Below the pieces are notes generated by a model, which saw only the letters and a program-made list of their open reading frames with translations, was not told where the DNA came from and searched no databases. From Bradyrhizobium yuanmingense (GTDB taxonomy: Bacteria > Pseudomonadota > Alphaproteobacteria > Rhizobiales > Xanthobacteraceae): a stretch of DNA of 64,000 nt. The translations under genes and the position numbers were made by a program. Positions 15,904 to 23,925 of the stretch are shown here, one piece after another. The stretch covers positions 26,092-90,091 of the forward strand of contig NZ_JARFML010000033.1 of NCBI RefSeq assembly GCF_029167105.1, written 5' to 3'. Position 1 is the first letter of the stretch; the number at the start of each line of letters is the position of its first letter.

Positions 15904-17196
15904 GTGGCGCCCATCCAATACATCGTCGAGGGCGGTCACCGGCTCTCGGGCTCGATCGAGCCGTCCGGCAACAAGAATTCGGCGCTGCCGATCATCGCCG
16001 CCGCGCTGCTGACCGAGCATCCGGTCGTGCTGGAGAACGTGCCGCGGATCCGCGACACCGAGACGCTGGTCGAACTGGTCCGGTCGGTCGGCGCGTCGGC
16101 CGAATGGTCCGCGCGCAACACGCTTCATATCCATGCCAAGAGCATCCGCGCCGCCGACCTCGACCCCGAGCTGTGCGTGCGCATTCGCGCCTCGATCCTG
16201 CTCGCCGGGCCTCTGCTCGCCCGCTGCGGCGAAGTGATGCTGCCGCCGCCCGGCGGCGACGTCATCGGCCGCCGCCGGCTGGACACGCATGTGCTCGCGC
16301 TGGAGCAGCTCGGCGCCAAGGTCACCGCGACCGACCGGCTCGAATTCCGCGCGCCAAAGCTCGCGGGCGCGGACGTGTTCCTGGACGAGCCGAGCGTCAC
16401 CGCCACCGAGAACGCGCTGGTCGCGGCGGTCGCCGCCGACGGCATCACCTATTTGCGCAACGCGGCCTCCGAGCCGCATGTGCAGGACCTCGCCAATTTC
16501 CTGGTCGCGCTCGGCGCCAGGATCGAAGGCATCGGCACCAACACCATGATCATTCATGGTCAAGCGACGCTCGGCGGGACGACGTACCGGATCCAGCCCG
16601 ACCACATCGAGGTCGGCTCGCTGATCGGGCTTGCCGCCGTGACGCGCTCTCCCTTGCGCATCGCGCGCGCGGGCGTCGAGCATCTGCGCTCGATCCGCAT
16701 GGGCTTCGAGCGGCTCGGCATCGTCTGCCGGATCGAGGGCGATGATCTCATCGTGCCCTCCAACCAGACATTGAAGATCCAGGACGATTTCGGCGGCCAT
16801 GTGCCGAAGCTGGAGGACCAGCCCTGGCCGGCCTTTCCCGCCGACCTGATGTCGATCGCGATCGTCACGGCCACGCAATGCGAGGGCGTGATCCTGATGT
16901 TCGAGAAGATGTTCGAATCCAGGATGTTCTTCGTCGACAAGCTGATCGCGATGGGCGCGCGCATCGTGCTGTGCGACCCGCATCGCGCCATCATCGCCGG
17001 CCCCAGCCGCCTGCACGGCGCGACGATGACCTCGCCCGACATCCGCGCCGGCATGGCGATGCTGCTCGCGGCCGTCTGCGCCGAGGGCACCTCGACCATC
17101 AACAACGCCGACCAGATCGAGCGCGGCTATGAGCGCATCGAGGAGCGGCTGAACGCGCTTGGTGCGAAGATCCGGCGCGTGCCGGAGCGGAGTTAG
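15904..17196 (+). CDS. murA: UDP-N-acetylglucosamine 1-carboxyvinyltransferase, Cys-to-Asp variant
   Basis: 430 residues from a GTG start. It catalyses the first committed step of peptidoglycan synthesis, transferring enolpyruvate from PEP to UDP-GlcNAc in the cytosol. Family motifs are clear: SGNKNSALPIIAAALL (Lys24 and Asn25 match the PEP/UDP-GlcNAc residues Lys22 and Asn23 of E. coli), RIRASILLAGPLLAR, NALVAAVAADG and PAFPADLMSIAIV. The loop that carries the catalytic Cys115 in E. coli (PGGCTIG) reads PPPGGDVIGRRRLDTHV here, so the nucleophile is replaced by Asp119. The same replacement in Mycobacterium and Chlamydia MurA keeps activity but gives intrinsic fosfomycin resistance. It may be a second murA paralogue; only the whole genome can tell. 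Confidence 0.93.
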   Translation: MAPIQYIVEGGHRLSGSIEPSGNKNSALPIIAAALLTEHPVVLENVPRIRDTETLVELVRSVGASAEWSARNTLHIHAKSIRAADLDPELCVRIRASILLAGPLLARCGEVMLPPPGGDVIGRRRLDTHVLALEQLGAKVTATDRLEFRAPKLAGADVFLDEPSVTATENALVAAVAADGITYLRNAASEPHVQDLANFLVALGARIEGIGTNTMIIHGQATLGGTTYRIQPDHIEVGSLIGLAAVTRSPLRIARAGVEHLRSIRMGFERLGIVCRIEGDDLIVPSNQTLKIQDDFGGHVPKLEDQPWPAFPADLMSIAIVTATQCEGVILMFEKMFESRMFFVDKLIAMGARIVLCDPHRAIIAGPSRLHGATMTSPDIRAGMAMLLAAVCAEGTSTINNADQIERGYERIEERLNALGAKIRRVPERS

Positions 17197-17202
17197 GCCA
17201 TC

Positions 17203-17505
17203 CTATTTCGGCGGACGCGCGTCGAGGGCCTGTTTGCAGGCCGCAGACAATTCCGCGTAATGGTCGCTGAAGCATTTGCGAATGCGGCCGCCCCCGGGCA
17301 TCGTTCCCGCGCAGAGGCGCTGATAATCGGCCTTGCAGGCCTGCTTTGCCTCACTGCGCGCGTCCTCCGCGGAGGCTTGCGACAGGAACAGAACCAGAAG
17401 CGCGATCAAACTCGCCGCCGCAAGAGCCGCACGGACATACACCGGCGCCCGCCGCGAGAAGCTCACCACCGGTCCGCTTGCCGTCCGGCCAAATCGTTGC
17501 ACCAT
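17203..17505 (-). CDS. small exported cysteine-rich-repeat protein
   Basis: 100 residues. A basic N-terminus and a hydrophobic stretch (AALAAASLIALLVLFLSQASAED) give a signal peptide or anchor ending near residue 47. The mature part contains the pattern ACKADYQRLCAG...GRIRKCF...LSAACKQAL, four cysteines spaced as in the Cys-rich GLG1/FGFR-type repeat, which is common as a single copy in rhizobial secreted proteins. It lies convergent to murA with only 6 bases between the stop codons. Function unknown; periplasmic location inferred. Confidence 0.75.
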   Translation of the reverse strand: MVQRFGRTASGPVVSFSRRAPVYVRAALAAASLIALLVLFLSQASAEDARSEAKQACKADYQRLCAGTMPGGGRIRKCFSDHYAELSAACKQALDARPPK

Positions 17506-17583
17506 GTCACCTCCATCAATTCGCAGACATCGATGTAGGTGATACGTCTGGACGGGCCGAATCCCCCGTTCACTCTGCGCGGC

Positions 17584-18027
17584 TCAGCGAAAATAGCCGC
17601 CGACGAGTTGTCGGCGTCCTTTCGCTGAAATTCGTTCCAGCATCTCGACGAAGGTCGTGACGACGAGGTCACCAATCTTCACGCGCTTATCGCGGGCATC
17701 CTTCACGGCTGCCTCCAGCTCGGCCTTGTCGAGGTTCGTCTGCGCCGCCGTTTTCATCGCCTTCATCAATGCGAGCCGGTACTCGGCCTGGAGCGGGGCC
17801 AGCTCCGCCTCCTTGCCGCGATAGATGCTCCACAGGATCTCCGCGTCTTCCGCCGGAAGTCTCTCGGCGACACGCTCGATCATGCGCAGCGGCACGACCG
17901 CGCCCGGTCGAAAGCCGCCGGGCAGCAGCCATTGCGCCGAGACATAGGTGAACAGGACGACGTTGACGCACAGCGACAGCAGCATGAGCGCCCGCCAGGG
18001 GGTGGACCATTCTCGCCAGAACTTCAT
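17584..18027 (-). CDS. membrane-anchored periplasmic metal-sensor-like protein
   Basis: 147 residues from the ATG at 18027 (MKFWREWSTPWRALMLLSLCVNVVLF). One transmembrane anchor (about 12-30) is followed by a helical periplasmic part: RMIERVAERLPAEDAEILWSIYRGKEAELAPLQ, then a long helix rich in Lys, Ala and Asp. This layout matches the CnrX/ZraP/Spy-like periplasmic heavy-metal sensor (Metal_resist) family. The start codon overlaps the upstream stop by 4 bases (ATGA), so it is translationally coupled to the preceding regulator and ECF sigma gene. Role as a signal sensor or chaperone-like partner is inferred. I see no histidine-rich metal motif. Confidence 0.8.
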   Translation of the reverse strand: MKFWREWSTPWRALMLLSLCVNVVLFTYVSAQWLLPGGFRPGAVVPLRMIERVAERLPAEDAEILWSIYRGKEAELAPLQAEYRLALMKAMKTAAQTNLDKAELEAAVKDARDKRVKIGDLVVTTFVEMLERISAKGRRQLVGGYFR

Positions 18028-18452
18028 TGCACCGATCCATAGCCGATTGCGTAGATGTCGAAGACGCCACTCATGACGGACAGGGGGTCCGACGGCGCGT
18101 GGGCATAGGGCAGCGCTCCCGCCAGCCACACACCCACCATCACAGAGCAGGCGAGACTTGCGGCGGGAACGAGCGCCGGCCAGCGCAGCAGGCGCTGATG
18201 CCATGCCAGCCGATGCTGCTGCGGGATGGCGGCGAGCCTTTGCAGGACCAGAAAGCTCGAACGATCCGCCCTCGCCGTCTCGATCTCCGGGGCGATGGCA
18301 AGGAGCCGGTCGAAGCGCGACTGCTGGTCCAGGACCGCAGCACCTTCCGCCGTCGCCGCAATCCGCCGCGCGGCCTCGCGCGTCGGCGCGGGCCAGCGCT
18401 CGATGTCACCTCCCCATGTCTCGGCCAATTGTCTGAACTGTTCGGGCGTCAT
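18024..18452 (-). CDS. probable membrane anti-sigma-like protein
   Basis: 142 residues. The N-terminal about 90 residues are cytosolic and helical (MTPEQFRQLAETWGGDIERWPA, then RREAARRI-like and DRLLAIAPEIETARADRSSF). A single transmembrane segment follows at about 95-113 (LVPAASLACSVMVGVWLAGALP), then a short outer tail ending YAIGYGSVQ. Size, topology and position directly after an ECF sigma gene fit an anti-sigma factor, although no ZAS zinc motif (HxxxCxxC) is present. It overlaps both neighbours by 4 bases. Assignment is by context. Confidence 0.65.
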   Translation of the reverse strand: MTPEQFRQLAETWGGDIERWPAPTREAARRIAATAEGAAVLDQQSRFDRLLAIAPEIETARADRSSFLVLQRLAAIPQQHRLAWHQRLLRWPALVPAASLACSVMVGVWLAGALPYAHAPSDPLSVMSGVFDIYAIGYGSVQ

Positions 18453-19006
18453 ACGTGGCTCCCCGTCTGCTGTATTTTCTGAACATTTGCCTTGAGCGCC
18501 GAGCGGGCGCGGCCCAGCAGCGATTCGAACGCCTTGGCGCTGAGATTCATCGCGTTCGCCGCCTCCTCACCGCTCAATCCCTCCATGTGGAAGAGGGCGA
18601 TCGCGCCGCGCTGCCGGTCCGACAGGCCGGCCATCGCGCGGTTGAGAAGGCGAAGCTCCTCATCGGCGATCAGCCGTTCGACGGCGTGCGGTCCCGTATC
18701 GGGCACATCGCCAGCCTCTTCGAGGGCCTGGAACGTTCGGCGCCGCGTGCGATCGAACGTCAGGTTGAGGACGATGCGGTAGAGCCAGGTCGTGAATTTC
18801 CCAACCTCTGGGTCGAAAGAGGCTGCGTGAGTCCAGACACGCATGAAGGCCTCCTGGCCGATGTCGTCGGCCTCGGCCGGGTCGCGCACGATCCGCTCCG
18901 CGACCCGCAGCGCCCGAGGCATATGGCGCCGCATGAGAACGCGAAACGCGTGCTGCCGCTGCGCCGAAACCTCCGCCATCAAGGCCTCATCCGATGGCTC
19001 TTCCAT
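18449..19006 (-). CDS. ECF-family RNA polymerase sigma factor
   Basis: 185 residues from the ATG at 19006 (MEEPSDEALMAEVS); a GTG at 19009 is equally possible, and the frame stays open further upstream. Region 2 is seen in DIGQEAFMRVWTHAASFDPEVGKFTTWLYRI (about 48-78). Region 4 helix-turn-helix is LSDRQRGAIALFHMEGLSGEEAANAMNLSAKAFESLLGRAR (about 128-168). Regions 1.1 and 3 are absent, as in all ECF sigmas. It heads a three-gene overlapping operon with an anti-sigma-like membrane protein and a metal-sensor-like protein, and follows an outer-membrane protein gene by 88 bases. Confidence 0.93.
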   Translation of the reverse strand: MEEPSDEALMAEVSAQRQHAFRVLMRRHMPRALRVAERIVRDPAEADDIGQEAFMRVWTHAASFDPEVGKFTTWLYRIVLNLTFDRTRRRTFQALEEAGDVPDTGPHAVERLIADEELRLLNRAMAGLSDRQRGAIALFHMEGLSGEEAANAMNLSAKAFESLLGRARSALKANVQKIQQTGSHV

Positions 19007-19094
19007 CACATCGATCTGTTGCTCTGGCCTGCGGACATCGTAGCCGAGAATTGCGAACCGATCCTCCCGGGCAACAGCCGCCTCCAACCAGCGA

Positions 19095-19823
19095 TCAAAA
19101 GCGCCAATAGACTCCGGCGCGCACCGTGTGCGTGTCGAGCCTGGACTCGCGCGCGCCGAAAGTCGTCGCGCCGACCGTCTGTGCGGCCAGCGTCTTCGAG
19201 CCGTAATTGTCATAGAGATATTCGAGCCGGACCGAGGCCTGCGGTGCGAAGCGGAATTCCCCGCCGGCTCCGATCGACCAGCCGATTCGTGTTTCGCTCC
19301 AGCTCGCGACGGCCCCGATCCCATTGTCGAACGCCTTGCTCTCGACGCCTGCGACGGCAAGGCCACCGGCGGCGAACAGCAGCGTGCGGTCGAAAGCATA
19401 GCCGATCCGTCCACGGAGGTGGCTGTTCCAATTGACCGCGGATTGAAGCTGCGTGACCGCCGGGGTCGGCGCAAAGCCGGTATCGATCGTCGCGCGCGCA
19501 CCGACGAAGTTCACGTCGCCCTCGAGCCCGGCGACGATCCGGCCCCATTGCGCCGAGAAGCCCGCCGTTGCACCGACGATCGCGCCCTTCGGATCGACAA
19601 AGTGGAATTCACCCGTCGCCGGCAGCGAGATCTCGGAGCGGCCCGAAAGATAGCCGGCCTGAACGCCGAAATAGGGCCCTGCCCAGCTCAGCAGGGCTAC
19701 CGAGGCCGCCTGCGGGGGCGGCGCTGCGGGCAGCCTCAGGTCGGCCGCTGCAGCGGCGCCGGCACCCGGGATGGCAGAACCGATCAACAGCGCGGCGAAC
19801 GTCAGCCTAAATCTCGTTGTCAT
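19095..19823 (-). CDS. outer-membrane beta-barrel protein (Omp25/31-like)
   Basis: 242 residues from the ATG at 19823 (MTTRFRLTFAALLIGSAIPGAGAAAAADLRLP), with a signal peptide cut near residue 26. The mature part shows the family features: SWAGPYFGVQAGYLSG, GATAGFSAQWGRIVAGLEGDVNF, LRGRIGYAFDRTLLFAAGGLAVAG, SWSETRIGWSIGAGGEFRF and SVRLEYLYDNYGSK. It ends in aromatic YWRF with terminal Phe, the BAM signature. It is an eight-stranded-type barrel common in rhizobia. It precedes the ECF sigma gene on the same strand and may be part of, or a target of, that regulon (inference). Confidence 0.9.
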   Translation of the reverse strand: MTTRFRLTFAALLIGSAIPGAGAAAAADLRLPAAPPPQAASVALLSWAGPYFGVQAGYLSGRSEISLPATGEFHFVDPKGAIVGATAGFSAQWGRIVAGLEGDVNFVGARATIDTGFAPTPAVTQLQSAVNWNSHLRGRIGYAFDRTLLFAAGGLAVAGVESKAFDNGIGAVASWSETRIGWSIGAGGEFRFAPQASVRLEYLYDNYGSKTLAAQTVGATTFGARESRLDTHTVRAGVYWRF

Positions 19824-19866
19824 GCTCAAATTCCCAATATGAGACCGGCCCAGATTCGCCGCACAT

Positions 19867-19894
19867 GACGAATACGGCCCGACCCGAACTTTCC
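19867..19894 (-). promoter_or_regulatory. candidate ECF-type promoter upstream of the outer-membrane protein gene
   Basis: On the minus strand GGAAAG (19889-19894) and CGTC (19867-19870) are separated by 18 bases. This resembles the GGAA ... CGT(C/T) layout of ECF-sigma promoters. It lies 43 bases before the ATG at 19823. Self-control of the downstream ECF sigma operon is a hypothesis. Confidence 0.35.
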
Positions 19895-19981
19895 TTCGCC
19901 TGAGCACGTCTTTTTTTCAGCGGCCCCGCCCTCACATTTCTTTGCCGTTACTTCGCCGATCGAGGCTGCTATGTCCCCGGC

Positions 19982-21409
19982 ATGACCGAGCTTTTGGATA
20001 CCAAACAGCCGTACCGGGCACGCCTGGACGCAACGCAGAACCACCTTGCCGAGGAATTCGGCGAGACGCTGCGGCTCGCCGTGCCGCTCATGCTGACCCA
20101 GCTCGGGCAGATCGCGATGATCACGACAGATCTCGCGATGATCGGGCGGCTCGGCGAGGACGCGGTGGCCGCGGCGGCGCTGGCCCATACGGTCTATTTC
20201 GTCAGCTTCACCTTCGGGCTCGGATTGACGTCCGCGGTGTCGCCGCTGGCGGCGCAGGCGTTCGGTGCCGGCGACGTCAGGCTGATCCGCCGCTCCTTGC
20301 GTGTCGGTCTGTGGGCCGCGCTGCTGATCTCGCTGCCGATGATGGCCTCGCCGCTCTATGGCGAGCAGATCCTGCTCACGCTCGGTCAAATGCCGCACTC
20401 GGCCGCGATGGCACAGCACTACCTGAATGGCCTCGCCTGGGGCATCGCACCGGCGCTCGGATTCATCGCGCTGCGCAGCATGATGAGCGCGGTGAACCGG
20501 CCGCAGGCGCCACTGTGGATCACGCTGGCGGCGATCCCGGTCAATGCCGCGCTGGTCTATGCCCTGATCCACGGCCTGTTCGGTCTGCCCGAGCTCGGCC
20601 TGTTCGGCGCGGGGCTTGCGACCACGCTGGTCAATCTCGGCACCTTCCTCGCCGCGCTCGCGATCGCCGGGCTGCGCAAGCCGTTCGCGGACTATCATCC
20701 GCTCGCCCGCCTCTGGCGGATCGACTGGCCCTTGATGCGCCAGCTGATCGCGATCGGCGCGCCGATCTCGTTCTCGCTGCTGCTGGAATACGGCCTGTTC
20801 TCCTCGGCCGCGCTGCTGATGGGCCTGATCTCGACCACCGCGATTGCCGCGCACCAGATCGCGCTCCAGGTCACCGCGGTGCTGTTCATGGTGCCGCTCG
20901 GCATCGGCATGGCGGCGACGGTGCGGGTCGGCCATGCCTTCGGCCGCAATGATCCGGCGGCGGTGAAGCGCGCAGGGCTCGTCGCAGCCGTGCTCGGCCT
21001 CGCGCTGGTCTCCGCGCTGACGATCGCCATCGTGATCGGTCGCTATCAGCTCGGCCGGCTGTTCTTCGGCGCCGGTAGCGAAAGTACGGCCACCGTCGAG
21101 CTGACGGCAACGCTGCTGCTGGTCGGGGCCAGCTTCTTCATCGCCGACGGCCTGCAGACCATCATGGGCGGCGCGCTGCGGGGCATCAACGACACCAAGA
21201 TGACCCTGCTGTTCGCCGCGATCGGCTATTGGGGCGTCTCTTTTCCCATCGGCTGGTTGCTGGCGTTCCACACAGGGCTGGGCGCGGTCGGCGTCTGGAT
21301 CGGATTCTCGATCGGCACGTTCGTCTATGCCGGGCTCCTGATCTTGCGCTTCCGGATGCTACGCGCAAAATGGCGGGATGAAGGGAACGGTCCGCGAAGT
21401 CGCGCCTGA
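19982..21409 (+). CDS. MATE family multidrug/toxin exporter (NorM-like)
   Basis: 475 residues with about 12 hydrophobic segments, the normal MATE size. The first helices contain LRLAVPLMLTQLGQIAMITTDLAMIGRLGEDAVAAAALA, the typical MATE opening (P..L..L.....D....G.LG...LAA). LGLTSAVSPLAAQAFGAGD and LRGINDTKM are the family loop motifs in the N and C halves. MATE pumps export cationic drugs or metabolites using a Na+ or H+ gradient across the inner membrane. The gene diverges from the outer-membrane protein gene and overlaps the following DUF2867 gene by 32 bases. Confidence 0.94.
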   Translation: MTELLDTKQPYRARLDATQNHLAEEFGETLRLAVPLMLTQLGQIAMITTDLAMIGRLGEDAVAAAALAHTVYFVSFTFGLGLTSAVSPLAAQAFGAGDVRLIRRSLRVGLWAALLISLPMMASPLYGEQILLTLGQMPHSAAMAQHYLNGLAWGIAPALGFIALRSMMSAVNRPQAPLWITLAAIPVNAALVYALIHGLFGLPELGLFGAGLATTLVNLGTFLAALAIAGLRKPFADYHPLARLWRIDWPLMRQLIAIGAPISFSLLLEYGLFSSAALLMGLISTTAIAAHQIALQVTAVLFMVPLGIGMAATVRVGHAFGRNDPAAVKRAGLVAAVLGLALVSALTIAIVIGRYQLGRLFFGAGSESTATVELTATLLLVGASFFIADGLQTIMGGALRGINDTKMTLLFAAIGYWGVSFPIGWLLAFHTGLGAVGVWIGFSIGTFVYAGLLILRFRMLRAKWRDEGNGPRSRA

Positions 21410-21865
21410 AGTCGATGCCGATGCGCTGCTCGCCGGCGCGCAGTTCATCGACGCGTTTTGCGTGGACATCGGCGCCGCGGCGGTGAATGCCCGCGAAGCC
21501 TGCACCAGGATGGTGCTGCACGGGCCCGCTGGATCGATGTGCTGCTGCGCCTGCGCAACATTCTGGTGAGGCCGTTCGGGCTGAAGACATCGGGCGAAGG
21601 CGCCCCGGCGCCGTACGGCCTGATCGGCCTGTTTCCGGTGCTGAGCGAGACGCCGGAGCAGCTGGTCGCGGGCTTCGATGATTCGCACCTCGATTTCCGC
21701 CTCGTGGTCGACGTTTCAGGCAATGCCGCGCGCCGCCATGTGACCTCGACCACGCTGGTGCGCACGCACAACCTGCTCGGCCGGACCTATCTTGCGCTGA
21801 TCATGCCCTTCCACAAGCTCGTGGTCCGCAGCATGATGGGACGGATCGTGGAGCCTGTCCGATGA
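21378..21865 (+). pseudogene. DUF2867 family gene broken by a single-base frameshift
   Basis: The first frame (from the ATG at 21378) reads MKGTVREVAPEVDADALLAGAQFIDAF...VNAREACTRMVLHG, the DUF2867 start. The family continuation RWIDVLLRLRNILVRPFGLKT and the rest through DVSGNAARRHVTSTTLVRTHNLLGRTYLALIMPFHKLVV are in another frame to 21865. The switch falls at about 21518-21530 in a GC-rich run (CACGGGCCCGCTGG) and fits loss of one base. Both halves keep good family residues, so the break is recent or a sequencing error. Family function is unknown. It overlaps the end of the MATE gene. Confidence 0.75.
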
Positions 21866-21900
21866 ACTGTGCGGGCCGACATTGAACGAACACGCCGTGT

Positions 21901-22395
21901 TCAGCCCACCGGCCCTGCAGTCCAATTGTCGCCAGCGAGCGGACTGACTTTCACGTCAGGAATGACACCGAGGTCCATGCTCGGATCGAAATGGCGCATC
22001 GTTCGCTCATTGAGGTCGATGATGCGGCCAGATCTTAGTGGTCCCACGTCGTTTATCTTGACGATGACCTTCTTGCCCACGGCCTCGACGAGAGCATATT
22101 TCGGCCTCGCGCCAAATTCGACCCCACCAAATTTCCGGCGCAGACTCGTCTTGATGGCAGCCGTCCAGGCGGAGGGATCATAACGTTCGCCGGAAGCCGT
22201 GTTCGGACCGCCCTCCTCCTTGCCAGGCTTGAACGGATTATAGGTGGACGCCGCGCCAATAATCGCATCGCCGGAGGCGGCATCGACGACGGCACTTGAG
22301 TGATCCCCACGCGTTTCACTTCGAGCAACGGCAACAGAGAATGCAAGCGTAACCAGGGCGCCGCAAACTGCGGCGCTCGAGCGGAAGAGCATCAT
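21901..22395 (-). CDS. RlpA-like double-psi beta-barrel protein
   Basis: 164 residues with a signal peptide (about 1-25, MMLFRSSAAVCGALVTLAFSVAVA). The barrel domain follows: IGAASTYNPF, TASGERYDPSAWTAAIKTSLR, then VIVKINDVGPLRSGRIIDLNERTMRHF. The last part contains the conserved Asp-Val-Gly-Pro and Arg-Ile-Ile-Asp-Leu motif of RlpA, with the catalytic-type Asp. RlpA proteins are septal lytic transglycosylases or cell-wall binders. No SPOR domain is present. Insertion of GKEEGGPN in the first loop is usual in rhizobial forms. It stands alone, convergent to the DUF2867 remnant. Confidence 0.88.
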   Translation of the reverse strand: MMLFRSSAAVCGALVTLAFSVAVARSETRGDHSSAVVDAASGDAIIGAASTYNPFKPGKEEGGPNTASGERYDPSAWTAAIKTSLRRKFGGVEFGARPKYALVEAVGKKVIVKINDVGPLRSGRIIDLNERTMRHFDPSMDLGVIPDVKVSPLAGDNWTAGPVG

Positions 22396-22692
22396 AAGTC
22401 CTGTGATTTTTTAGATTGCCCGGTTCCAAAAACGCAAACGTGGTCAAGCGAACGCAGCAGCGTTCATCAACTTGCGCCGATCGTTTTGCGGATTCGAGCC
22501 AGCCCCTGGCTACGGAACCGTTGTGTGAACCGCAGTGGTCCTCACGTCGTGTTTAGCTTCCCGCCGATTAAGACAGAGATTGCGTCAGCAACATGACCCG
22601 ATGGAACCTTGTGCATGCAGCGCCAGAACACGCAGGCAGCGACGACCGCTGAACTAGTGCTGTCGAAACGAGTCTACGAGGATACGCTCAAC
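22396..22692. other. 297-base gap, nothing recognised
   Basis: It is less GC-rich than its surroundings and has no convincing frame, repeat or terminator. The promoter of the RlpA-like gene is presumably in its left part. Confidence 0.4.
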
Positions 22693-23808
22693 TCACTCGG
22701 CAACGCGCACCGATTTGTCGCTTGCTGCTTCGGACCATTCGCCGACCACGCGGTCGAGATCGCCGAGATTCTGGTGCATCTGCTCCAGGGAGAAGCCGAG
22801 CGCGAAGAAGCGCTCGGCGGTATCGCTCGCGTGGCCGCGGATCAGGCCGTCCTGACGGACGGACGCGACCGCCTCGGCGTAGTGCTGGAGCGCGACATGG
22901 ACGGGATGGATCGGCGGCGCGCCGGCGCCTTCACGCAACGCCGCGGCGGCCGAGCGCAGGAAGCGCGCGATCACGGTCGACACTTCCGTCAGCGGAGCAG
23001 CCAGCCGCAGCTGCACCTCGACCGGTAACGGCACCACCGTGGCACGGCCGATCATCACGACGTCATGGCGCAGCCGCAGGATGGTTCGCAGCAATGGGCC
23101 GGTGTCCGGACCGCTCGACAGCCGCGCCGCGCGCTCACGCTCGGCTTCGGAGCCGATCGCATTCAGATTGACCATCGCGGTGCCGATGCCGTCCTGGATC
23201 CGGTGCAGCGCGTCGTTGTCGCGGCCGCGCGTGAGGCCTGCCAGCAGCTCGGCGAGGGCATCGGCGATCAATTCGAGCAGAACCGCCGCGCTGGCGCGGA
23301 TCTGCCGCACCGCGCGCGAGGGCAGCACCAGGAAGGAGACCAGCAATCCCGTGACGGCACCGACACCGACCTCGCTGACCCGATCGATCGCCGAGGTCAG
23401 AGGATCGGCATGATGCAGGGTCGGAACCAGGAGCACGATCACGGCGGTGACCGTGGCGGCGCTGAGGCTCGGATTGATCGCGGCGATGAAGGCGAGCGGG
23501 GCGACGGAGAGGACCAAGAGGCCGAGCAGGCCCGCCTCGCTGGAATAGGGAATCAGGATGGCGATGGCGCCGCCATAGAGGGCGCCGCCGATGGTGCCGA
23601 GCATGTAGTCGCGCGTCGCCTTCAGCGAGCGGCCGACGCTCATCTGGGTCACGATCAGCGAGGTCAGCACCGCCCAGAGCGGCAGCAGCAGATGCAGCGC
23701 GGTCGCGATCGCATAGGCCGCGGTCGCGGCGACGGTGACCCGGATCGCCAGCCCCAATTGCGTCCGCCGCGCCCGGACCCGGTCGAACAGCTGCCTTGCG
23801 CGCGTCAT
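22693..23808 (-). CDS. FUSC family inner-membrane protein
   Basis: 371 residues. The N-terminal half has six hydrophobic helices: IRVTVAATAAYAIATALHLLLPLWAVLTSLIV, then GTIGGALYGGAIAILIP, LGLLVLSVAPLAFIAAI and AATVTAVIVLLVP. GVGAVTGLLVSFLVLPSRAVRQIR closes the domain. A long cytosolic helical region follows. This is the FUSC (fusaric-acid resistance, aromatic acid exporter AaeB-like) half-domain layout. RBS AGGAT precedes the ATG. No partner membrane-fusion gene is adjacent, so the substrate is unknown. Confidence 0.88.
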   Translation of the reverse strand: MTRARQLFDRVRARRTQLGLAIRVTVAATAAYAIATALHLLLPLWAVLTSLIVTQMSVGRSLKATRDYMLGTIGGALYGGAIAILIPYSSEAGLLGLLVLSVAPLAFIAAINPSLSAATVTAVIVLLVPTLHHADPLTSAIDRVSEVGVGAVTGLLVSFLVLPSRAVRQIRASAAVLLELIADALAELLAGLTRGRDNDALHRIQDGIGTAMVNLNAIGSEAERERAARLSSGPDTGPLLRTILRLRHDVVMIGRATVVPLPVEVQLRLAAPLTEVSTVIARFLRSAAAALREGAGAPPIHPVHVALQHYAEAVASVRQDGLIRGHASDTAERFFALGFSLEQMHQNLGDLDRVVGEWSEAASDKSVRVAE

Positions 23809-23925
23809 ACGGAATATCCTGATCCTTTTCGCCTAAGCAAAAGCATGGCTGATCCCCGCCGACGCAAGGCCGCTTGAAAGGCCAAATCAGCCCGCCTAAC
23901 TTGCGCGCCAAAACGAGGAAACACG

